A stretch of DNA of 48,436 bases from JAEXOD01 sp937930275 (GTDB lineage: Bacteria; Bacteroidota; Ignavibacteria; Ignavibacteriales; Melioribacteraceae), in contig DAIMZL010000012.1 of NCBI GenBank assembly GCA_036733965.1, forward strand, positions 1-48,436, in the 5' to 3' direction. Below, piece after piece: positions 1 through 9,172 of this stretch. Made by a program: the position numbers and the translations under genes. Every line of letters starts with the position of its first letter. The stretch's first letter is position 1. The notes beneath the pieces were generated by a model, which saw nothing but the letters and a program-made list of their open reading frames with translations, ran no database searches and was not told where the DNA came from.

Positions 1-57
1 AAAAAAAAGTAGTATTTTTGTTAGTTAAATATTTTTAAAATAAGTTTTTAGCAGAAA

Positions 58-1137
58 GTGGAAGCAAAAAAAGAAAGATTGATATTTATAGACCTTATGA
101 GAGCATTTGCGGTATTGCAAATGGTGCAAGGTCATACAATTAACTCGTTATTAAGTCCCGAATACAGAACTGTAGAATCAGGCTTTTATTATATTTGGCA
201 CACAATTAGAGGTTTTACTGCCCCAATTTTTATGTTTACATCGGGATTAGCATTTACTTATTTATTGCGTTCGGTTAATATACCTTTTAATCAAAATCCT
301 CGCGTTGTAAAAGGATTAAAAAGAGTCGGATTATTATTGTTCCTCGGTTATATTTTACGATTTCCTTTAAGTCAAGTTTTTGATTTATCCGGTATATCGT
401 ATGCACAATGGTTAACTTTTTATACTGTAGATGCGTTGCATATAATAGGGATAGGATTATTTTTCGTAATCGGATTAAGTTACATTAGTGAAAAGTTTAA
501 GATAAGTGACAACATTACATATACTATTGCCGCATTATTCTTTTTCTTACTCGCTCCTTCTGTTTTAACTTCTAATGCTTTTGATACACTCCCTCCAATT
601 ATACGCGGATTTTTTACAGATAGATACGGTTCGTTATTCCCGTTATTTCCTTGGGCAGGATACGTAATGGCAGGAGCAATTTTAGGAAGTTTTATAGCTA
701 ATAACAAAGAGTTCGTTAAAACAAGAGTATTCAGTTATAACTTAGTTTTTTATGGATCTTTATTTGTTTCGTTATCGGCAATAATTAGCCAATTAAGCAT
801 ACATGGATTAATTGAAGATAAATATTGGGTTGAAATTATTAAATTAGTACTTTTACGTACCGGTGTGGTTATTGCGCTTTATGGCTTTGCTACCATTGTT
901 GAAAAGAAAATGAGTCATTGTCCCAAAATTGTAAGGATGTTGGGCGGAAACACTCTATTTATATATGTAGCACATTTAATGGTACTATACGGATTTGTAT
1001 TCTTCCCAGGATTTGATAGTATTGCAGGAAGTCAATTAAACTCAACTGCTGCATTAAGTTCGGCTGTAGCAATGATTTTATTAATGATTGGTATGGTTAA
1101 AGCCAACTCAAAACTTAAATACGTTTTTAAACGTTAG
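58..1137 (+). CDS. Polytopic membrane acyltransferase-like protein (DUF1624/HGSNAT-like)
   Basis: A 359-residue, very hydrophobic protein with about nine to ten predicted membrane segments. The N-terminus (RLIFIDLMRAFAVLQMVQGH, residues 7-26) has the R-x-x-x-I-D-x-x-R-x-x-A opening and following His seen in DUF1624/heparan-alpha-glucosaminide N-acetyltransferase-like and related acyltransferase-3 proteins, which move acyl groups across or within the membrane. The actual substrate cannot be told from sequence; an envelope sugar is plausible because LPS genes follow. The start is GTG at 58: an in-frame TAG at 49-51 leaves no other usual start upstream, and the ribosome binding site is weak. ruvB begins 14 bases after the stop, so the two may be cotranscribed. 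Confident as a membrane protein, moderate for the family. Confidence 0.6.
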   Translation: MEAKKERLIFIDLMRAFAVLQMVQGHTINSLLSPEYRTVESGFYYIWHTIRGFTAPIFMFTSGLAFTYLLRSVNIPFNQNPRVVKGLKRVGLLLFLGYILRFPLSQVFDLSGISYAQWLTFYTVDALHIIGIGLFFVIGLSYISEKFKISDNITYTIAALFFFLLAPSVLTSNAFDTLPPIIRGFFTDRYGSLFPLFPWAGYVMAGAILGSFIANNKEFVKTRVFSYNLVFYGSLFVSLSAIISQLSIHGLIEDKYWVEIIKLVLLRTGVVIALYGFATIVEKKMSHCPKIVRMLGGNTLFIYVAHLMVLYGFVFFPGFDSIAGSQLNSTAALSSAVAMILLMIGMVKANSKLKYVFKR

Positions 1138-1151
1138 GCAAAATTGGGTTT

Positions 1152-2186
1152 ATGAGAAAATCAGAAGCTACAAACCCTTTACCTAAAGAAGAAGAAATAA
1201 AGCTGGATAATGCTTTAAGACCTCATAAATTTGAAGAATTTCAAGGTCAGCAAAAAATAATTGAAAACTTTAAAGTATTTATTGGGGCTGCAAAAAAAAG
1301 AGGTGAAGGTTTAGATCATGTACTACTTACGGGACCTCCCGGTTTGGGTAAAACCACTTTAGCAAATATTATTGCTTCCGAAATGGAAACGTCCATTAAA
1401 ATTACAAGCGGACCTGTATTGGAAAAACCGGGTGATTTAGCCGGTTTATTAACCAATATGGAAGAAAATTCAGTTCTATTTATTGACGAAATACATCGTC
1501 TATCTCCTCTTGTTGAAGAATACCTATATTCGGCAATGGAAGACTTTAAAATTGATATTATGATTGATACCGGTCCAAATGCAAGAAGTGTTCAAATTAA
1601 ACTTCCGCATTTTACTTTAACCGGTGCTACAACACGTGCTGGGTTATTAACCGCACCTTTACGCGATAGATTTGGAATAAAAGTAAGATTAGACTATTAT
1701 ACAGCCGAAATTTTACAAAAAATTGTTCAAAGATCGGCAAATATACTGGGTATTAGAATTAATGATGACGCAGCTTACGAAATTGCAAAACGTTCACGCG
1801 GAACGCCAAGAATTGCTAATAGACTACTTAAACGTACCCGTGATTTTGCAGATTACGAAAATAAATCTTCTGTTGATTTAGCTATCGCAAAAAAAGCTTT
1901 ATTGGCTTTGGATGTTGATGAATTTGGTTTGGATGAAATGGATAAAGATATTATTTTAACCATAATTGAAAAATTTAACGGCGGTCCGGTTGGGTTAAAC
2001 AATCTTAGCGTTTCGGTAAATGAAGACCCCGGAACTATTGAAGAAGTGTATGAACCTTTTTTGATTCAACAAGGATTTATTATGCGTACACCACGAGGTC
2101 GTGAAGCTACCGATTTGGCTTATAAACATTTCGGCAAAAGTCGTAAAGGAAAAGAGAGAAACGAAGTAATAGACCCGATTTTTTAA
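1152..2186 (+). CDS. ruvB: Holliday junction branch migration DNA helicase RuvB
   Basis: The hexameric AAA+ motor that, with RuvA, drives branch migration of Holliday junctions during recombinational repair. The 344-residue length is normal for the family. Visible motifs are Walker A (GPPGLGKT, residues 61-68), Walker B (LFIDEIH, 109-115), sensor 1 (TGATTRAG, near 157-164), the arginine finger in RDRFG (171-175) and the C-terminal winged helix with the RTPRGR segment. All key residues are intact. No ruvA or ruvC is adjacent; ruvB sits between a membrane protein and kdsA, with 11 bases to the kdsA start, so it probably shares their transcript. Confidence 0.97.
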   Translation: MRKSEATNPLPKEEEIKLDNALRPHKFEEFQGQQKIIENFKVFIGAAKKRGEGLDHVLLTGPPGLGKTTLANIIASEMETSIKITSGPVLEKPGDLAGLLTNMEENSVLFIDEIHRLSPLVEEYLYSAMEDFKIDIMIDTGPNARSVQIKLPHFTLTGATTRAGLLTAPLRDRFGIKVRLDYYTAEILQKIVQRSANILGIRINDDAAYEIAKRSRGTPRIANRLLKRTRDFADYENKSSVDLAIAKKALLALDVDEFGLDEMDKDIILTIIEKFNGGPVGLNNLSVSVNEDPGTIEEVYEPFLIQQGFIMRTPRGREATDLAYKHFGKSRKGKERNEVIDPIF

Positions 2187-2197
2187 AGAGGTATATA

Positions 2198-3013
2198 TTG
2201 ATAAAATTAAACTCGATTAATATCGGTAACAATTATCCGTTTGTATTGTTAGCCGGTCCGTGTGTTGTTGAAAATAGAGAAATTACTTTTTATACTGCGG
2301 AAAAAATAAAAGAAATTACAGCCAAATTAAACATCCCGTTCGTATTTAAATCCAGCTATAAAAAAGCTAACAGAACTAATTTAAATTCTTTTAGCGGACT
2401 TGGTGATGACGAAGCTTTAAAAATTTTAGATGATATTAAAAATCAACTGAACGTTCCTATAGTCACCGATGTTCATTCGGTAGAAGAAATACAAAAAGCA
2501 AAAGAGGTTGCCGATATATTACAAATACCTGCTTTTTTATGCCGTCAAACCGAATTATTAATAGCTGCGGGAGAAACAGGAAAGATTGTAAACGTTAAAA
2601 AAGGACAATTTTTAGCTCCTGAAGAAATGAAGCATGCTGCAGAAAAAATTGAATCGACCGGCAACAAAAAAATAATGTTGACTGAAAGAGGCACTACATT
2701 CGGATATCATAATTTGGTTGTTGATATGCGCTCGTTAGTTATAATGCGCAATTTAGGTTATCCGGTAGTTATGGATGCCACACATGCAGTACAAATGCCG
2801 GGTAGCGGCAATGTAACGGGCGGAAATCCCACATTTATTCCTTATTTAGCTAAAGCAGCTGCAGCAGTAGGTATTGACGCCCTATTTTTGGAAGTGCACC
2901 CTAATCCCGAAAAAGCATTAAGTGATGCCGCAAGCCAATTAAATTTAGATTTTTTGGAAAATGTGCTTGTCAGCGTTAAAAAGATTGACGAAATTACGAA
3001 ACAAAATTTATAG
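2198..3013 (+). CDS. kdsA: 3-deoxy-8-phosphooctulonate synthase (Kdo-8-P synthase)
   Basis: Condenses phosphoenolpyruvate with arabinose 5-phosphate to give Kdo 8-phosphate, the committed step to the inner-core sugar of LPS. The 271 residues cover the whole TIM-barrel aldolase: LAGPCVVE near the N-terminus, FKSSYKKANR, the TERGTTFGYHNLVVDMR segment and the DATHAVQMPG loop. The start is TTG at 2198, supported by a good Shine-Dalgarno sequence (AAAGAGGT at 2185-2192); the protein then aligns from its usual first residues. kdsD follows ten bases after the stop, placing two consecutive steps of Kdo synthesis side by side. Presence of this gene is good evidence for an LPS-bearing outer membrane. 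Confidence 0.96.
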   Translation: MIKLNSINIGNNYPFVLLAGPCVVENREITFYTAEKIKEITAKLNIPFVFKSSYKKANRTNLNSFSGLGDDEALKILDDIKNQLNVPIVTDVHSVEEIQKAKEVADILQIPAFLCRQTELLIAAGETGKIVNVKKGQFLAPEEMKHAAEKIESTGNKKIMLTERGTTFGYHNLVVDMRSLVIMRNLGYPVVMDATHAVQMPGSGNVTGGNPTFIPYLAKAAAAVGIDALFLEVHPNPEKALSDAASQLNLDFLENVLVSVKKIDEITKQNL

Positions 3014-3023
3014 AAAAAATAAA

Positions 3024-4007
3024 ATGAAATTAAGTGATAAAGAACTTGTTGAAATTGGTAAAAATGTTATAAAAATTGAAGGCGATTCGATTAATGAATT
3101 AATCGGACGTGTAGATAAATCGTTTGCAAAGGCAGTAAAATTAATCTATAAAGCTAAAGGACGAGTAGTTTTTACGGGTATGGGAAAAAGCGGCTTAATT
3201 GCCCGCAAAATTGTTGCGACAATGAATAGTACAGGAACTGCGGCTATATATCTTCATCCTACCGATGCTACACACGGCGATTTGGGAATGGTTAGGAAAG
3301 ATGATATTGTAATTTTAATTTCCAAAAGCGGATATACAGAAGAGCTTTTTAACTTAGTTCCTATGTTTAAAAGGATAAACGTTCCTTTAATAATGATGAC
3401 TGGAAACGTTGATAGTAAAATTGCCAAAGAGTGCGATATTGTGCTTGATTGCGGAGTTAAAGAAGAAGCATGTCCGTATGATTTAGCTCCTACTGCTTCA
3501 ACAACTGCAGCTTTAGTAATGGGAGACGCTCTTGCAATTGTACTGTTAGAGATGAGGGGCTTTACTGCAGAAGATTTTGCATTATTGCACCCAGCCGGTT
3601 CTCTCGGGAAACGTTTATCGTTAAGAATTTCCGAAATAATGTACACCGGAAGCGATGTTCCTATTGTTAATGAAGAAACATCCTTAAAAGATACTATTAT
3701 AGAAATTACAAGTAAAAGATTGGGTACGACTGCAGTAGTTGATAAAAACGACAAATTAATCGGTATTATTACAGACGGTGATTTAAGACGTTTACTTGAA
3801 AAAACTACTACAATTGAAAACCTTAAAGCAAAAGACATAATGTCTAAAAATCCAAAGACAATCAGCAGCGAGTTTCTCGCGTCATTTGCTTTACAACAAA
3901 TGGAAAAATTTAGCATTACTTCTTTAATTGTTATTGACGAAAACAAATTTCCCATAGGCATTATTCATTTGCATGATTTAGTTAGATTGGGATTACAAGC
4001 GCGATGA
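3024..4007 (+). CDS. kdsD: Arabinose-5-phosphate isomerase (KdsD/KpsF family)
   Basis: Interconverts ribulose 5-phosphate and arabinose 5-phosphate, supplying the substrate of KdsA. The 327 residues hold an N-terminal SIS sugar-isomerase domain (GMGKSGLIARK near 52-62; ATHGDLGMV near 82-90; the SKSGYTEEL phosphosugar loop) followed by two CBS domains (from about residue 205). The reading frame is open from 2961, but that would overlap kdsA by 50 bases and add a tail unlike the family; ATG at 3024 gives the normal length and starts just after the kdsA stop. The last four bases overlap the next gene (ATGA), indicating translational coupling with the LPS transport genes. Confidence 0.95.
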   Translation: MKLSDKELVEIGKNVIKIEGDSINELIGRVDKSFAKAVKLIYKAKGRVVFTGMGKSGLIARKIVATMNSTGTAAIYLHPTDATHGDLGMVRKDDIVILISKSGYTEELFNLVPMFKRINVPLIMMTGNVDSKIAKECDIVLDCGVKEEACPYDLAPTASTTAALVMGDALAIVLLEMRGFTAEDFALLHPAGSLGKRLSLRISEIMYTGSDVPIVNEETSLKDTIIEITSKRLGTTAVVDKNDKLIGIITDGDLRRLLEKTTTIENLKAKDIMSKNPKTISSEFLASFALQQMEKFSITSLIVIDENKFPIGIIHLHDLVRLGLQAR

Positions 4008-4546
4008 GATATAAACTTTTAATTGGTTTATCTCTATTATTATTTTTTTCATGCACCGAAGAAAAATTAAAGCCGCCGGTTGAAAACACAAATGCCAAAG
4101 ATATCCCAATTCAAGAAAGTTTCAATTCAAAAATTTATTTTTCGGAAGACGGCAAGCTAAAAGCCATATTATATGCCGATCATTTAAGGATGTATGAAAA
4201 TCCCAAACAAACATTAATTGACGGTGTCAAAATTGAGTTCTTCGATAAAAACGAAATAAAAACAACTACATTAACAAGTAAATACGGCAAAGTTGACGAT
4301 ATAACTAAAAATATGATTGCTTATAAAAATGTTGTTGCGGTTAATGATAGCGGAGTAACTTTAACAACGGAAGAGTTAATGTGGCGTAATAGCGATAGAA
4401 AAATATCAAGCGATAAATTTGTAAAATTAATCTCTGATACCGAAAATATTCAAGGATACGGATTTGAATCCGACCAATCATTAAAAAATTATACTATTTA
4501 TAATATTACTTATTCAACCGTTATTTCAGGAAACAAGAATGAATAA
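4004..4546 (+). CDS. lptC: LptC-like LPS export lipoprotein
   Basis: A 180-residue predicted lipoprotein whose signal peptide ends in a lipobox with the acylated cysteine at residue 17 (LFFSC). The mature part looks like a single LptC beta-jellyroll domain, with the typical pattern of short strands such as KAILYADHLRMYENP and LTSKYGKVDDITKNMIAYKNVVAVN. In the Lpt machine LptC joins the inner-membrane LptBFG complex to the periplasmic LptA bridge. The identification rests on fold-like pattern and on position between kdsD and an LptA-like gene, as this family is poorly conserved in sequence. Start overlaps kdsD by four bases; the 3' end overlaps the next gene by eight. Confidence 0.85.
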   Translation: MRYKLLIGLSLLLFFSCTEEKLKPPVENTNAKDIPIQESFNSKIYFSEDGKLKAILYADHLRMYENPKQTLIDGVKIEFFDKNEIKTTTLTSKYGKVDDITKNMIAYKNVVAVNDSGVTLTTEELMWRNSDRKISSDKFVKLISDTENIQGYGFESDQSLKNYTIYNITYSTVISGNKNE

Positions 4547-5897
4547 ATATCTTTTTATTATACTTCTTTCTTTCGGAATAATTTCGGCTCAAAACAAAAA
4601 TTTACCTGTAGTTGTGGTCGGTGATAGCCTTGTCGGCAAAAATATTGACGGCGTAAAAATGCGTGAAGTAATAGGTAATGTTATAATTACTCAAGGCGAT
4701 GTTAAAATAACTTGTAAACATGCAATTCAAAATATAGATAAAAACGAAGCCGAATTGATAGGCGATGTAGTTGTAACACAAGATACGGTAACTATTAAAA
4801 CTCCGCGCGGATTTTATGATGGAAACAATAGAATAGCTTATTCTAATAACGGATTGGTTCTTAACGATACTCATATTACCTTAACCGCAGTGAACGGATA
4901 TTATTATTTTAACGAAAAACGAGCATACTTTTACACGGACGTAAATTTATTTGATAAAATTAATAATATGATAAGTATAAAATTAAATTATTACCATAAT
5001 ACTAACCATGCGGTTGCAGTAGGAAGCGTTGAAATTAAAGATACTGCTAATACGATTTATGCCGACAGCTTAATTCACTATAGAAAATCAAGAATATCAT
5101 ACGCATTTAATCACATAATTTTAACAAATAAAAATAATACTGCGTTTATTTTTGGTAATTATTTAGAAAATTATGCCGATAGCGGCTACACTAAAGTAAC
5201 CGGTTCTCCGTTTTTAATGCAAATTGATACATCAAAAAACGGCAACTTAGACACCTTATTTTTAGTTTCAAAACTGTTGGAAAGTATAGAAGATAGTAAC
5301 GAAACAACATTTATTGCAACAGATTCGGTAAATATTTACAGAAGCGGACTTGTATCCGTAAACGATATTAGCTATTTTTATAAAAACCAAAATAAACTTT
5401 TTACTTATAGAATTAATGCCGATAAACCCCAACCTATTATGTGGTACGATGAAAATCAGGCAACCGGAGATAGTATCACCGTTTATCTTAAAGAAAACAG
5501 ATTAGATTTTGCGGAAATTAATAATGATGCATTTTTACTTTCAAAAGTAGAAAATTATGATTTTAGATATAATCAAATATCCGGAGATAAAATTCGCCTC
5601 TTCTTTAATGATACAACCTTAACTAATACAATAATAAACGGTAAAGTGTTAAGCATCTACTATACGTTTGAAGATTCGACAGCTAAAGGTTTAATCAAAT
5701 CATCGGCAAATAATGCAAAAATATATTTTAAGGATAAAAAAGTTCAAGATGTAAGACTTTATGAACAGGCAATTAGTGAATATCATCCCGAAAAATTGAT
5801 AAAAGGGAAAGAAAAAGATTTTACTTTACCGACATTTAAAATTATGGCTGATAAGCCACAAAAAGATTTTTTTTATAAAAGATTACGCAATAATTAG
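4539..5897 (+). CDS. LptA/OstA-like periplasmic LPS transport protein, extended form
   Basis: A 452-residue secreted protein with a signal peptide (ending near IISAQ) and repeated short beta strands of the OstA/LptA type (VIGNVIITQGDVKITCKHA, IGDVVVTQDTVTIKT, VGSVEIKDTANTIYADSL). LptA proteins line up as a beta-jellyroll bridge carrying LPS across the periplasm. E. coli LptA is about 185 residues; this protein is well over twice that, so it probably holds several jellyroll units in one chain, as in OstA-like proteins of Bacteroidota. Overlap with lptC and a ten-base gap to lptB support a role in LPS export. It has no C-terminal barrel, so it is not LptD. Confidence 0.82.
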   Translation: MNKYLFIILLSFGIISAQNKNLPVVVVGDSLVGKNIDGVKMREVIGNVIITQGDVKITCKHAIQNIDKNEAELIGDVVVTQDTVTIKTPRGFYDGNNRIAYSNNGLVLNDTHITLTAVNGYYYFNEKRAYFYTDVNLFDKINNMISIKLNYYHNTNHAVAVGSVEIKDTANTIYADSLIHYRKSRISYAFNHIILTNKNNTAFIFGNYLENYADSGYTKVTGSPFLMQIDTSKNGNLDTLFLVSKLLESIEDSNETTFIATDSVNIYRSGLVSVNDISYFYKNQNKLFTYRINADKPQPIMWYDENQATGDSITVYLKENRLDFAEINNDAFLLSKVENYDFRYNQISGDKIRLFFNDTTLTNTIINGKVLSIYYTFEDSTAKGLIKSSANNAKIYFKDKKVQDVRLYEQAISEYHPEKLIKGKEKDFTLPTFKIMADKPQKDFFYKRLRNN

Positions 5898-5907
5898 ATA
5901 ATTTAAC

Positions 5908-6648
5908 ATGGAATTATATACTTTAAAAAGTGAAAATTTAGTAAAAGTTTACAAAAAAAGAGCAGTCGTAAATAAAGTTTCCGTTTCGGTTAAACAAGGA
6001 GAGGTTGTTGGTTTGCTTGGACCAAACGGCGCAGGTAAAACGACTACATTTTATATGACTGTAGGCATGATTTCTCCGGATAGCGGAAAAGTATTTTTAA
6101 ATGATAAAGAAATAACAAAAGAGCCGATGTATAAAAGAGCAAAAAACGGTATAGGTTATTTGCCGCAAGAGGCGTCTGTTTTTAGAAGACTTAGCGTTGA
6201 AGACAACATTTTGGCTGTTTTACAATTAATGAAATACAATGCCGATGAAAGAAAAAGTGAACTTGAGAGATTACTTGAGGAATTAAGTATTTCACATATT
6301 CGTAAAAATTTGGGATATCAGTTAAGCGGCGGCGAAAGAAGACGAACCGAAATTGCACGTGCTTTAGCTTCAAAACCTAAGTTTATTTTACTTGATGAGC
6401 CATTTGCAGGAGTTGACCCTATTGCGGTTGAAGATATAATGAAAATTGTATATAATCTAAAACATAAAGGAATAGGAATTTTAATTACTGACCATAATGT
6501 TCATGAAACTTTAAGTATTGTTGATAGAGCTTACATATTAATTAACGGACAGATTTTTAAAGAAGGAACTGCAGAGGTTTTAGCCGATGACAGTGAAGTT
6601 AGAAAGTTGTACTTGGGCGAAAACTTTAAGTTGGATAGATACGTCTAA
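5908..6648 (+). CDS. lptB: LPS export ABC transporter ATP-binding protein LptB
   Basis: The cytoplasmic ATPase that powers extraction of LPS from the inner membrane by LptFG. The 246-residue protein has Walker A (GPNGAGKTT, residues 38-46), the Q-loop (GYLPQEASVF, Gln87), the ABC signature (LSGGERRR, 139-146), Walker B (LLDEP, 161-165, followed by FAGVDP) and the H-loop His196 (ITDHNVHE). GYLPQEASVFRRL and SGGERRRTEIARAL are hallmarks of the LptB subfamily. Membrane partners LptF and LptG are not in this window. It is the fifth gene of the Kdo/Lpt run and lies 23 bases before a membrane PP2C phosphatase. Confidence 0.96.
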   Translation: MELYTLKSENLVKVYKKRAVVNKVSVSVKQGEVVGLLGPNGAGKTTTFYMTVGMISPDSGKVFLNDKEITKEPMYKRAKNGIGYLPQEASVFRRLSVEDNILAVLQLMKYNADERKSELERLLEELSISHIRKNLGYQLSGGERRRTEIARALASKPKFILLDEPFAGVDPIAVEDIMKIVYNLKHKGIGILITDHNVHETLSIVDRAYILINGQIFKEGTAEVLADDSEVRKLYLGENFKLDRYV

Positions 6649-6671
6649 ATTAAAAATAACTAAAAATTACG

Positions 6672-9122
6672 ATGAAAAAGAATTATAGAATTCTATTGTA
6701 TGCTTTAACAACAATCTTTATATCTATTGTTATTATTGCCTCTCTTAATAAAAAAGTTAATCCTTACGCTCAAGTTTCTTATAATATTTCTGTAGATAGC
6801 ATAAAAACTTTAACATTAGAAATATTAAAAGACCAAAATATTACGGTAAATAAAAATAATATTTCGGTCGGTTTAGCTGCAAATAAAAACATGATTGGCT
6901 TTACTCAAAAAAAACACGGGATAACTAAATCAGCCGAAAAGTTTAAAGATGAAGTACCAGGATATTATTGGAACGTTTCAATTGACAAAGACAATGAAAA
7001 ATCAGCAATGTTTTCAGGCAATAAGGAGCAAATTGTTAAGGCAATTTTAGGGCAAATTAATATCTCTTTTACACTTAACGGTAACCTCATCGGATATGAA
7101 ATAAATATTGACGATTCTGCAAAAACTAATACATTAACTTATAACGAAGCATTCACAAAAGTAAAAGTCTTTTTAGAAAAACACACCAAATTTAATCTTT
7201 CCGAATTAGACACAATTAAACACGATAAAAAACAAAAAGAAAAATCTATTTCAATATCATTATCTCCAAAAGGAATTGATAGTAACGTAAGTGTTAAAGA
7301 AGATAATTTAAAAAGAGGCAACTACGTTTTTGAAGGTAAATCATTTAATTCCGGATTGAATGATACTATTAAAGTAAAAGTTAGTTTAATAGGAAATTAT
7401 ATTACTAATTTTTCACTACACTCGGATAAAGTTGATAAAATTGAATCGGATAAAGTTGAAGTAGCATTTGAAATTGCATCAATTGCTGTTTATTTTATTG
7501 TACTTATTGCAATGATAATTGCAGCATTTAAACGTTACCGAGCTTATGAAATAGGTTTTAGAACAGCCATAATTATAGGAAGCTTAGGCGGATTGGCGGT
7601 AATATTTAATTTTGTTTTTGTTAGAATGCCCTTAGGATGGGAAATACTGTTACCTATTGTATTTGGGTTTTTATTCAGTTTTGGGGGTTATATAATTATA
7701 ACTGCCGTTGCAGAATCATATACACGTGAAATTTGGAACGAAAAACTTATTTCATTAGACCTTATTACAAACGGATATTTTTTTCATAACAAAATAGGGA
7801 AAGCTATATTACGAGGCGTTAGTTTTGGGCTTGCCGTTGTTGCCGTTTATTTTACTCTACTTTATGCATTTAGTTTTTATACAAATTTTTCGTTAATTGT
7901 TTTAAAAGAAGAAGTATTTATAATAGATCAAATTTTATCCGTATTTTATCCTTTTGTAAAGGCAGTTAACAATATTCTTTTTCCTATTATAATTATCTTT
8001 TTGGCAATTGGTACATTTTTACGAAGTAGAACTAAAAACAGTAATATATTTATTTTAACAACTGCGCTTATTTGGGCAATAGTTGCACATGATACAACAA
8101 GCCCGATATTTCTTGGAATAATAATACAGTTTATTATCGGTATAATAATCTCTACATTGATGTGGAAGTACGATTTTTTCACAATTTTAATAACACTATT
8201 TACCGCATATTCAAGTATAATAATATCATGGTTTGCTTTAGTACCCGAAACAGAATTTATTTTACAAATTATACTTTGCAGTTTAGTAATTTTATTAGGC
8301 ATTATTGCTCTCTTTTCTAAATACCGACTTGACGATTTAAATAAAATTACTCCAAAATTTCAAAAACATATATCAGAAAGACAAAGGTTACAAGGTGAAT
8401 TATCTGTTGCAAGAGATGTTCAAATGTCCTTTTTACCTCAAAAAAGCCCGTTATTTGAACGATTGGAAATTGCTGCTCGTTGTCTTCCTGCATACGAAGT
8501 CGGAGGAGATTATTACGATTTTATAAAATTTTCAGATAAAAAAATCGGCATAGCAATAGGTGATGTTTCTGGAAAAGGAACAAAAGCAGCGTTTTACATG
8601 ACGCTTACAAAAGGATTTCTTAAAGCAACTTCCAGATTTAATACTTCCCCTTCTCAGTTATTAACCGATATGAATTCCATGTTTTATGAAAACGTTGAGC
8701 GAGGCAATTTTATTAGCATGATATTTACGTTAATAGATACAGAAAATAACAGCTTAACTTTTTCACGTGCCGGACATAATCCGCTAATATACAAAAGACC
8801 AAATTTAGATTGTGAAATATTAAAACCTACGGGTATTGCTCTTGGTTTGGAAAAAGGAGATGTATTTTCAAAAACAATTACCGAGCAGCAAGTAAATATA
8901 GGTTTGGGTGATTTTATAATCATGTTTACTGACGGAGTAACTGAAGCCGAAAACAGTAAGGGTGAAGAATACGGCATGGATAAATTAGTTGATATTATAA
9001 ACAGCAACAAGTTTAATAATGCTAACGAACTTTTAGAAACGGTTTATAAAGACGTACATAAATTTACGGGAAAAACCGCACAACATGATGATATGACAAT
9101 GATTGTTATTAGAGTTATATAA
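6672..9122 (+). CDS. Membrane-bound SpoIIE/RsbU-type PP2C protein phosphatase
   Basis: An 816-residue sensor phosphatase. Layout: one N-terminal membrane segment (about 8-26), an extracytoplasmic region of about 240 residues with no recognised domain, a block of eight or more membrane segments (about 270-560), a linker helix of the LxxAxxVQxxxLP type near 590, and a C-terminal SpoIIE-type PP2C domain (about 605-816). The metal-binding acidic motifs are intact: VGGDYYDF, GDVSGKG, FTDGVTEAE and HDDMTM. Such enzymes dephosphorylate STAS-domain antagonists in partner-switching pathways. It follows lptB by 23 bases, so it is probably cotranscribed with LPS export and may sense envelope state; that role is inference. 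A strong terminator follows. Confidence 0.88.
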   Translation: MKKNYRILLYALTTIFISIVIIASLNKKVNPYAQVSYNISVDSIKTLTLEILKDQNITVNKNNISVGLAANKNMIGFTQKKHGITKSAEKFKDEVPGYYWNVSIDKDNEKSAMFSGNKEQIVKAILGQINISFTLNGNLIGYEINIDDSAKTNTLTYNEAFTKVKVFLEKHTKFNLSELDTIKHDKKQKEKSISISLSPKGIDSNVSVKEDNLKRGNYVFEGKSFNSGLNDTIKVKVSLIGNYITNFSLHSDKVDKIESDKVEVAFEIASIAVYFIVLIAMIIAAFKRYRAYEIGFRTAIIIGSLGGLAVIFNFVFVRMPLGWEILLPIVFGFLFSFGGYIIITAVAESYTREIWNEKLISLDLITNGYFFHNKIGKAILRGVSFGLAVVAVYFTLLYAFSFYTNFSLIVLKEEVFIIDQILSVFYPFVKAVNNILFPIIIIFLAIGTFLRSRTKNSNIFILTTALIWAIVAHDTTSPIFLGIIIQFIIGIIISTLMWKYDFFTILITLFTAYSSIIISWFALVPETEFILQIILCSLVILLGIIALFSKYRLDDLNKITPKFQKHISERQRLQGELSVARDVQMSFLPQKSPLFERLEIAARCLPAYEVGGDYYDFIKFSDKKIGIAIGDVSGKGTKAAFYMTLTKGFLKATSRFNTSPSQLLTDMNSMFYENVERGNFISMIFTLIDTENNSLTFSRAGHNPLIYKRPNLDCEILKPTGIALGLEKGDVFSKTITEQQVNIGLGDFIIMFTDGVTEAENSKGEEYGMDKLVDIINSNKFNNANELLETVYKDVHKFTGKTAQHDDMTMIVIRVI

Positions 9123-9124
9123 AC

Positions 9125-9151
9125 AAAAAAAGCCGATAAATCGGCTTTTTT
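9125..9151. terminator. Bidirectional rho-independent terminator
   Basis: A stem AAAAAAAGCCGA / TCGGCTTTTTT with a four-base loop (TAAA), giving an A-run on one side and a T-run on the other, so it can stop transcription in both directions. It lies between the stop of the plus-strand phosphatase (9122) and the stop of the minus-strand nuoF (9173). Confidence 0.9.
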
Positions 9152-9172
9152 ATTATATTCAATACGATTAAA

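Noticed and set aside
1..57. Possible end of an upstream gene or regulatory site
   Set aside because: Only AT-rich sequence with an in-frame stop at 49-51; nothing recognisable.
3254..3961. Long minus-strand open frame of 235 codons opposite kdsD
   Set aside because: Fully antisense to a well-supported kdsD gene; the composition mirrors kdsD codon usage and no domain is recognisable.
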